Part shown: in pieces, positions 53,334 through 58,918 of the stretch
Layout of the letters: every line of letters starts with the position of its first letter
How positions within the stretch are numbered: position 1 is the first letter of the stretch
NCBI GenBank assembly: GCA_002291945.1
Contig: DBAZ01000024.1
Coordinates: 1-58,918 of the forward strand
DNA length: 58,918 nucleotides
Reading direction: 5' to 3'
Source: Tepidimonas sp. UBA997
GTDB lineage: Bacteria > Pseudomonadota > Gammaproteobacteria > Burkholderiales > Burkholderiaceae_C
Notes under the pieces: model-generated
What the model was told of the DNA's origin: nothing
Databases searched by the model: none
Seen by the model: only the letters and a program-made list of their open reading frames with translations
Translations under genes and position numbers: made by a program

Positions 53334-55769
53334 ATGAATCGTTTCGCTGTGAAACAAGTTGCCGTGCTGGGTGCCGGGGTGATGGGGGCGCAGATCGCGG
53401 CGCACCTCGTCAACTGCCAGGTGCCCGTCATCCTCTTCGATCTGCCTGACACGAAATCGGCCGACAAGAACGGCATCGTCACCCGCGCGGTGGCCAACCT
53501 CAAGAAGCTCAAGCCCAGCCCGCTGGGTGTGGCCGCCGACGCCGACCTGATCCAGCCCGCCAACTACGAAGATCACCTGGAGTTGTTGCGTGGGTGCGAC
53601 CTGATCATCGAAGCGATTGCCGAGCGCATGGACTGGAAGCGCGACCTCTACGCCAAGATCGCGCCGTTCGTGGCACCAGATGCCCTGCTGGCCTCCAACA
53701 CGTCCGGCCTCTCCATCGGGGCGCTGGCCGAGGCGCTGCCCGAAGCGCTGCGGCCGCGCTTTTGCGGCATCCACTTCTTCAACCCGCCGCGTTACATGCC
53801 GCTGGTGGAACTGATTGCCACCCCGACCACCCAGCCACACGTGCTCGATTGGCTCGAAGCGTTTGTGACCACTGGCCTGGGCAAGAGCGTGGTACGCGCC
53901 AAGGACACGCCCAACTTCGTGGCCAACCGCATCGGTGTGGCGGGCATGCTGTCAACCATGAAAGAGGCCGAGCGCTTTGGCCTGACCTTCGACGTGGTCG
54001 ATGACCTGACCGGCAAGCGCCTGGGCCGTGCCAGCAGCGGCACCTTCCGCACCGCCGACGTGGTGGGCCTGGACACCATGGCGCATGTCATCAAAACGCT
54101 GCAGGACACCCTCAGCCCTGACGCCACCAAAGGGGCCGCCCAGTACGACCCGTTCTACGCCAGTTTCGCCACCCCGCAAGTGCTCAAGGTGCTGCTGGAG
54201 CTGGGCAACCTGGGCCAGAAGACCAAGGCCGGTTTCTTCAAGAAGGTGGGGCGCGACATCATGCGCTTCGAGTTGGAGAGCAAGGACTACGTGCCCGCCG
54301 GTGACGGCAAGGGCCAGAAGGCCGACGAGGTCTATGGCCGCATGCTCAAAAAACCGGCCGCCGAACGCCTGCAACTGTTGCGCAACAGCGAAGGGCCGCA
54401 GGGCCAGTTCCTGTGGGCCATCCTGCGCAACGGCTTTCACTACGCTGCGCTGCACCTGGCCACGATTGCCGAGACCGCACGCGACGTCGATCAGGCCATG
54501 CGCTGGGGCTTTGGTATGCAGCAAGGCCCCTTCGAGCTGTGGCAGGAAGCCGGCTGGCTCGACGTGGCTCAGATGATCCAGGCAGACATTGCTGCGGGCA
54601 AGGCCCTGTGCAATGCGCCCCTGCCCGACTGGGTATTTAAGGGCCCGGTGGCCGAGCGCGGCGGGGTGCATCAGCCCGAAGGCTCGTGGAACCCGAGCAG
54701 CGGCCAGTTCCAGCCCAAGCGGGAACTGCCGGTGTACCAGCGCCAACTGTTCCGTGAGCAACTGCTGGGCGAGAACGCGCCGGTGTTCCAGACGGCGGGC
54801 AAGACCCTCCACGAAGACGCCGACATCCGCCTCTGGACGCTCGACGACGAGGTGCTGATTGCCAGCATCAAGAGCAAGATGCATGCGATCGGCCCCGGCG
54901 TGACCGAAGGCCTGAGCCGTGCGGTCGATATGGCCGAGGCCGCGTATCAAGGCCTGGTGGTGTGGTCGGGCGACGAGCCTTTCAGCGTCGGGGCCGACCT
55001 GCAGGCCGTCATGCCCGCCTTCCTTGCTGCGGGTGTGTCGGCGATTGAAGACGTGGAAGCCGAACTGCAGCGCGTGATGCTCAAGCTGCGTTACGCCCAG
55101 GTGCCCACCGTGGCGGCCATTCGTGGCATGGCGCTGGGTGGCGGCTGCGAACTGGCGGTGCATTGTGCCAAGCGTGTGGCCCACATGGAAAGCTACATCG
55201 GCTTAGTCGAGGTCGGGGTCGGCCTGATACCCGGTGCCGGTGGTCTGACCTACATCGCCCGCCGCGCCGCCGAAAACGCCAAGGCCTCCACCGGCACCGA
55301 CCTGCTGCCCTTCCTCACCGAAGGCTTCAAGGCCGCTGCCATGGCCACCGTCGGCACCAGTGCGCTGGAAAGCCGCAAGATCGGCTACCTGCTGGAGAGC
55401 GACATCGTGGTGCCGCACAAGGACGAGCTGCTCTACGTGGCGATTGCGCAGGCGAAGTCCCTGTTCAACGGGGGCTATCGTGCGCCGCTCAAGCGCCTGT
55501 TCGCGGTCGGCGGGCGTTCGGCCAAGGCCACCGTGCTGGGTTCGCTGGTGAATATGCGCGACGGCGGCTACATCAGCCAGCACGACTTCCACATCGCCAG
55601 CCTGATTGCCAACGTGCTCACGGGCGGCGACGTCGAGGCTGGTACGCTGGTCAGCGAGGAGTACCTGATGAAGCTGGAGCGCCAGGCCTTCTGCAGCCTG
55701 ATCGTCAACCCCAAGACGCAAGCTCGCATCTTGGGCATGCTGTCCACCGGCAAACCCCTTCGTAACTGA
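53334..55769 (+). CDS. 3-hydroxyacyl-CoA dehydrogenase/enoyl-CoA hydratase (FadB/FadJ-like)
   Basis: This two-function enzyme hydrates enoyl-CoA and oxidises 3-hydroxyacyl-CoA. The 811-residue protein has the dehydrogenase first (VAVLGAGVMGAQIAAHL at 8-25; ASNTSGLSIGALAEALP and GIHFFNPPRYMPLVELI) and the crotonase domain last (about 530-720; IRGMALGGGCELAVHCAKRV and YIGLVEVGVGLIPGAGG). The order is opposite to E. coli FadB, where the hydratase comes first. ATG 53334 follows an AAGGA site. Confidence 0.93.
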   Translation: MNRFAVKQVAVLGAGVMGAQIAAHLVNCQVPVILFDLPDTKSADKNGIVTRAVANLKKLKPSPLGVAADADLIQPANYEDHLELLRGCDLIIEAIAERMDWKRDLYAKIAPFVAPDALLASNTSGLSIGALAEALPEALRPRFCGIHFFNPPRYMPLVELIATPTTQPHVLDWLEAFVTTGLGKSVVRAKDTPNFVANRIGVAGMLSTMKEAERFGLTFDVVDDLTGKRLGRASSGTFRTADVVGLDTMAHVIKTLQDTLSPDATKGAAQYDPFYASFATPQVLKVLLELGNLGQKTKAGFFKKVGRDIMRFELESKDYVPAGDGKGQKADEVYGRMLKKPAAERLQLLRNSEGPQGQFLWAILRNGFHYAALHLATIAETARDVDQAMRWGFGMQQGPFELWQEAGWLDVAQMIQADIAAGKALCNAPLPDWVFKGPVAERGGVHQPEGSWNPSSGQFQPKRELPVYQRQLFREQLLGENAPVFQTAGKTLHEDADIRLWTLDDEVLIASIKSKMHAIGPGVTEGLSRAVDMAEAAYQGLVVWSGDEPFSVGADLQAVMPAFLAAGVSAIEDVEAELQRVMLKLRYAQVPTVAAIRGMALGGGCELAVHCAKRVAHMESYIGLVEVGVGLIPGAGGLTYIARRAAENAKASTGTDLLPFLTEGFKAAAMATVGTSALESRKIGYLLESDIVVPHKDELLYVAIAQAKSLFNGGYRAPLKRLFAVGGRSAKATVLGSLVNMRDGGYISQHDFHIASLIANVLTGGDVEAGTLVSEEYLMKLERQAFCSLIVNPKTQARILGMLSTGKPLRN

Positions 55770-55837
55770 TCTGGCCACTGCGCTGCCTGCTCAAACACGA
55801 AGGTTCTTTTTCCGAGTCATTTTTTGCAAGGCTCAAC

Positions 55838-57073
55838 ATGAAACCCGTTCAAGACGCCTACATCGTCGCGGCCACCCGCACCCCCATCGGGAAGTCGCAC
55901 AAAGGCTATTTCAAACACACCCGGCCAGACGACTTGCTGGCACACGTGCTGCGTGCGGCGCTGGCCCAAGTGCCCAGCCTGGACCCAGCCACCATCGAAG
56001 ACGTGATCTGCGGCTGCGCCATTCCCGAAGCCCAGCAGGGCCTGAACGTGGCGCGTGTGGGTGCGGTGCTCGCGGGCTTGCCCAAGAGCGTGGGCGGCAT
56101 CACCGTCAACCGCTTCTGCGCCTCGGGCCTGAGCGCGGTGCAGATGGCGGCCGACCGCATCCGCGTGGGGGAATCCGACGTCATGATCGCCGCCGGGGTG
56201 GAGAGCATGAGCATGGTGCCCATGATGGGCAACTCGCCCAGCCTGTCGCCCACGGCGTTCGTCAACACCGACAACGTCGATGACTACGGTATCGCCTACG
56301 GCATGGGCCTGACCGCCGAGAAGGTGGCCCAGCAGTGGCAGGTCACGCGCGAGGCGCAGGATGCCTTTGCGCTGCAGTCGCACCAGCGGGCCATCGAGGC
56401 GCAGCAGGCGGGCGAATTCACCGACGAAATCACGCCGGTCGAGGTGACGCAGCGCGAACTCGACTTGGCCAGCGGTGAGGTGCGGTATTCGACGCGCACG
56501 GTCAAGCAAGACGAAGGCGCCCGGCCCGATACCTCGCTGGAAGGCTTGGGCAAACTCAAGCCTGCATTCGCCATCCCGCGCCGCGCCGACCTGACGCCGA
56601 CGGGCCTCGGCTCGGTCACGGCGGGCAACAGTTCGCAAACGTCCGACGGTGCGGGTGCGTTGGTGCTGGCGAGCGAGGCTGCGGTGCAGCGTTTCGGCCT
56701 CACGCCGCTGGCCCGTTTCGTCAGCTACGCTTCGCGCGGGGTGCCGCCCCACATCATGGGCATCGGGCCGATCGAGGCGATTCCGGCGGCGCTCAAGGCC
56801 GGTGGTCTGTCGCAGAACGACCTCGACTGGATCGAGCTCAACGAAGCCTTTGCCGCCCAGTCGCTGGCGGTGATGAACCAGTTGGGGCTGGATCCGGCCA
56901 AGGTCAACCCCATTGGTGGCGCGATTGCACTGGGCCACCCGCTCGGGGCCACCGGTGCCATCCGCAGCGCAACCGTGGTGCATGCGCTGCGCCGTCACAA
57001 TCGGCGCTACGGCATGGTGACCATGTGCGTGGGCATGGGCCAAGGCGCAGCGGGTATTTTCGAGCGCGTCTGA
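55838..57073 (+). CDS. Acetyl-CoA C-acyltransferase (thiolase, FadA-like)
   Basis: Thiolase cleaves 3-ketoacyl-CoA with CoA. The 411-residue protein has the nucleophile C94 in VNRFCASGLSAVQMAA, the catalytic histidine in GGAIALGHPLGATGA and the second cysteine in TMCVGMGQGAAGIFERV. It follows the FadB-like gene by 68 bases and completes the beta-oxidation cycle together with it. The substrate range is not visible in the sequence. Confidence 0.94.
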   Translation: MKPVQDAYIVAATRTPIGKSHKGYFKHTRPDDLLAHVLRAALAQVPSLDPATIEDVICGCAIPEAQQGLNVARVGAVLAGLPKSVGGITVNRFCASGLSAVQMAADRIRVGESDVMIAAGVESMSMVPMMGNSPSLSPTAFVNTDNVDDYGIAYGMGLTAEKVAQQWQVTREAQDAFALQSHQRAIEAQQAGEFTDEITPVEVTQRELDLASGEVRYSTRTVKQDEGARPDTSLEGLGKLKPAFAIPRRADLTPTGLGSVTAGNSSQTSDGAGALVLASEAAVQRFGLTPLARFVSYASRGVPPHIMGIGPIEAIPAALKAGGLSQNDLDWIELNEAFAAQSLAVMNQLGLDPAKVNPIGGAIALGHPLGATGAIRSATVVHALRRHNRRYGMVTMCVGMGQGAAGIFERV

Positions 57074-57159
57074 GCTGTCGCCCGACCGCCGGGCTGGTTG
57101 CGACCAGCCCGCGCCAGACTTTTTTTTGCGCCATTCGATCATCCAAGGAGACTCACCCC

Positions 57160-57924
57160 ATGTCCGACATCTTGCTTCATACCGAAGACGGCATCATGAC
57201 GCTGACGTTCAATCGTCTGGCACGCAAGAATTCCATCACCGCGGCCATGTACGCCACCCTAGCCGATGCGCTGGAGCAGGCGCAGGCCGACGAGCGCGTG
57301 CGGGTGGTGGTCATTCAAGGGGACGAGTCGGTGTTCAGTGCCGGTAACGACTTGGGCGATTTCCTGAATCAGCCTCCCGCAGGTGAAGATGCGCCCGTAT
57401 TTCGTTTCCTGCACCACATCGCCAGCTTCCCGAAACCCCTGCTGGCAGCGGTGTGTGGCCCGGCCGTGGGCATTGGCACCACCCTGCTGTTCCATTGCGA
57501 CTTGGTGTATGCCGGTGACAACGCCGCCTTCTCGATGCCGTTCGTCAATCTGGGGTTGTGTGCCGAAGGGGCGTCGAGCCTGCTGGCCCCGCAGATGTTC
57601 GGCTACCACCGTGCGGCAGAAGCGCTGCTGCTGGGCGAACCGTTCTATGCCGAGGCGGCGCTGGAGGTAGGGCTGGTCAACAAGGTGTTGCCACCGTCCG
57701 AGGTCCATGCCTATGCGGCTCAGGTGGCCCGCAAGCTGGCGGCCAAGCCGCTGAGTTCGCTGGTGCAAACCAAGCGCCTGATGAAGCAAGGCCAGCAGGC
57801 CCAGGTGCAGCGGGTGATTCTGGAGGAGGGCGCGGTTTTTGGCCGCATGTTGCGTGAGCCGGCCGCCAAGGAGGCGTTTGCCGCTTTCCTGCAGAAGCGC
57901 CAACCGGATTTCTCTCGGCTATGA
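57160..57924 (+). CDS. Enoyl-CoA hydratase/isomerase family protein
   Basis: The 254-residue crotonase-fold protein has the oxyanion-hole segments FSAGNDLGDFL and AVCGPAVGIGTTLLFHCDLVYA. Its active-site stretch MPFVNLGLCAEGASSLLAPQ has a single glutamate in the position typical of delta3,delta2-enoyl-CoA isomerases, so it may isomerise rather than hydrate. AAGGAG precedes the ATG at 57160; the frame from 57025 overlaps the thiolase. Its stop overlaps the next gene by ATGA. Confidence 0.9.
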   Translation: MSDILLHTEDGIMTLTFNRLARKNSITAAMYATLADALEQAQADERVRVVVIQGDESVFSAGNDLGDFLNQPPAGEDAPVFRFLHHIASFPKPLLAAVCGPAVGIGTTLLFHCDLVYAGDNAAFSMPFVNLGLCAEGASSLLAPQMFGYHRAAEALLLGEPFYAEAALEVGLVNKVLPPSEVHAYAAQVARKLAAKPLSSLVQTKRLMKQGQQAQVQRVILEEGAVFGRMLREPAAKEAFAAFLQKRQPDFSRL

Positions 57925-58415
57925 GCAAGACCATTGTTCACCCACCCCAGGCATCCATCCCGTTCGAGTCCGCATTCATCGAGGGGGTGCGGCAGATATT
58001 CGAGGAAAAAATCCCCTTCAATACCGTGCTGGGGCTGCAAATCACCGCCATCACGCCCGAGATCGTGACCGCCCGCATCGACATGCGGCCCGAGCTGGTC
58101 GGGCACTACGCCTACAACCGCATACACGGCGGCGTGATCAGCGCCGGGCTGGATGCCATGGGTGGGTTGGCGGTGATGGCAGCCATCGGTGCACGCCATA
58201 TGGACGAAGCACCCGAACAACGCCTGCATCGTTTTGCCAAACTGGGTACCATCGATCTGCGGGTGGACTACCTGCGGCCCGGCATCGGTGAGTGGTTTGA
58301 ACTCAAGGCGGAAGTCCTGCGCTTGGGTTCGCGGGTGGCCTCCACCCGCATGGGTTTCTACGACGCTCACGGCAAGCTGCTGTCCACCGGGGCGGCGGCG
58401 TACATCGTGTCTTGA
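57921..58415 (+). CDS. PaaI-type hotdog thioesterase
   Basis: The 164-residue protein has the hotdog thioesterase pattern YNRIHGGVISAGLDAMGGLAVM, with the HGG and Asp residues of the PaaI group, and the strand region RLHRFAKLGTIDLRVDYLRP. It would release free acids from acyl-CoA, perhaps dead-end intermediates of the neighbouring beta-oxidation enzymes. Start overlaps the hydratase/isomerase stop, so the two are translationally coupled. Confidence 0.88.
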   Translation: MSKTIVHPPQASIPFESAFIEGVRQIFEEKIPFNTVLGLQITAITPEIVTARIDMRPELVGHYAYNRIHGGVISAGLDAMGGLAVMAAIGARHMDEAPEQRLHRFAKLGTIDLRVDYLRPGIGEWFELKAEVLRLGSRVASTRMGFYDAHGKLLSTGAAAYIVS

Positions 58416-58470
58416 GCACCCCGGCGGTGCATGGTTGGCACCCTCTGAGTCTCGGGATGCGCCAGCCGGT

Positions 58471-58683
58471 TCAGTGGCCGTGCGCCACGATTTCGCCTGC
58501 CTTGAGGCGATAGACGGTTCCGCAATACGGGCAGCGGGCCTGCCCGGTCTTGGCCACATCCAGATACACCTTGGGGTGGCTGTTCCAGAGCTTCATGTCG
58601 GCCAGCGGGCTGGGGCAGAGCACCCCGCCATGGCTGTTCAGATCTTGGGCGGCCAGTTCAACGACGGCTGGGTTCATGGTCAC
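58471..58683 (-). CDS. Zinc-finger (CHCC-type) small protein
   Basis: The 70-residue protein has C23 in GGVLCPSP, a histidine-containing stretch (SHPKVYLDV) and RCPYCGTVYRL, the CHCC zinc-finger pattern related to the zinc-binding part of the complex I subunit NDUFS6. Its function in bacteria is unknown. Its start overlaps the ilvE stop by ATGA, and this pairing with ilvE is usual in betaproteobacteria. Confidence 0.87.
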   Translation of the reverse strand: MTMNPAVVELAAQDLNSHGGVLCPSPLADMKLWNSHPKVYLDVAKTGQARCPYCGTVYRLKAGEIVAHGH

Positions 58684-58918
58684 ACCTGGGTCAGCCAGTG
58701 GGCGTACCGGGGGTTACGGCCATTGACGATGTCAAAGAAAGCCGACTGCACTTGCTCGGTGATCGGGCCGCGGCTGCCCAGGTAATCGCCTTTGCCCAGT
58801 TCGATGCGATCGAGTTCGCGGATCGGGGTCACTTCGGCGGCGGTACCGGTGAAGAAGGCCTCGTCGGCAATATAGACCTCGTCGCGCGTGATGCGCTTTT
58901 GCACGATGTCCAGGCCCA
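58680..58918 (-). CDS. ilvE: Branched-chain amino acid aminotransferase IlvE, C-terminal part
   Basis: The window end cuts this gene; only about the last 79 codons are present. The segment reads ITRDEVYIADEAFFTGTAAE, VTPIRELDRIELGKGDYLG and RGPITEQVQSAFFDIVNGRN, the C-terminal part of class IV branched-chain aminotransferase, which makes valine, leucine and isoleucine from their keto acids with PLP. Confidence 0.93.
   Translation of the reverse strand, partial: GLDIVQKRITRDEVYIADEAFFTGTAAEVTPIRELDRIELGKGDYLGSRGPITEQVQSAFFDIVNGRNPRYAHWLTQV

Overview
The window is a contiguous, high-GC, gene-dense piece of a betaproteobacterial chromosome. It most likely comes from Burkholderiales, probably a Comamonadaceae-like lineage. 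I infer this from gene order and protein character (rpsO-pnp, tpiA-secG-tRNA-Leu-nuoA..N, DUF2818-DUF1178, dusB-fis-purH, Rieske-S49 peptidase-RsmI-like-Maf) and from a C/G-rich intergenic element between nuoF and nuoG. No rRNA, CRISPR array, prophage or intact transposon was seen. Both ends cut genes: tsaD on the left and ilvE on the right.

Layout. 1-5.6 kb: 3' end of tsaD, rpsO, pnp, a quinone oxidoreductase, tpiA, secG and tRNA-Leu(GAG). 5.7-20.2 kb: a complete 14-gene nuoA-N operon for respiratory complex I. 20.3-27.4 kb: an accessory block between nuoN and the DUF2818 gene that, from memory, usually follows it. The block holds a FlK-like thioesterase, a chromate resistance pair chrB-chrA with a decayed superoxide dismutase remnant, and a sulfur module. 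In the sulfur module a BigR/SqrR-type persulfide sensor heads an operon with two half-size YeeE/YedE proteins and a SulP permease, and is divergent from an ETHE1-like persulfide dioxygenase. 27.4-32.4 kb: DUF2818, DUF1178, glutamate dehydrogenase, a scar of three broken genes (alcohol dehydrogenase, alpha/beta hydrolase, glyoxalase I) and RhlE. 32.7-41 kb: EttA, DUF1415, an HTH-receiver hybrid, a YqaA-like membrane protein, dusB-fis, purH, an RsmI-like methylase and Maf. 40.7-50.2 kb: Rieske protein, S49 peptidase, FAD monooxygenase, a nucleoside monophosphate phosphorylase next to a PRPP-synthetase-like protein, a K+/H+ antiporter, a CYTH-CHAD protein and argB. 50.3-58.4 kb: a TetR regulator heading a fatty-acid beta-oxidation cluster (acyl-CoA dehydrogenase, DUF2147, FadB-like, thiolase, hydratase/isomerase, hotdog thioesterase). 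58.4-58.9 kb: a zinc-finger protein and ilvE.

How the parts work together. Complex I feeds on NADH that the beta-oxidation cluster and glutamate dehydrogenase would supply. The sulfur module probably senses persulfide, takes up or moves sulfur species, oxidises persulfide to sulfite and may move the oxyanion by SulP. The two most interesting systems are the BigR divergon, whose two sigma70-like promoters lie on the same 35 bp, and the NMP-phosphorylase/PRPP-synthetase-like pair, which suggests a nucleotide salvage route through ribose 1,5-bisphosphate without any RubisCO or isomerase gene nearby.
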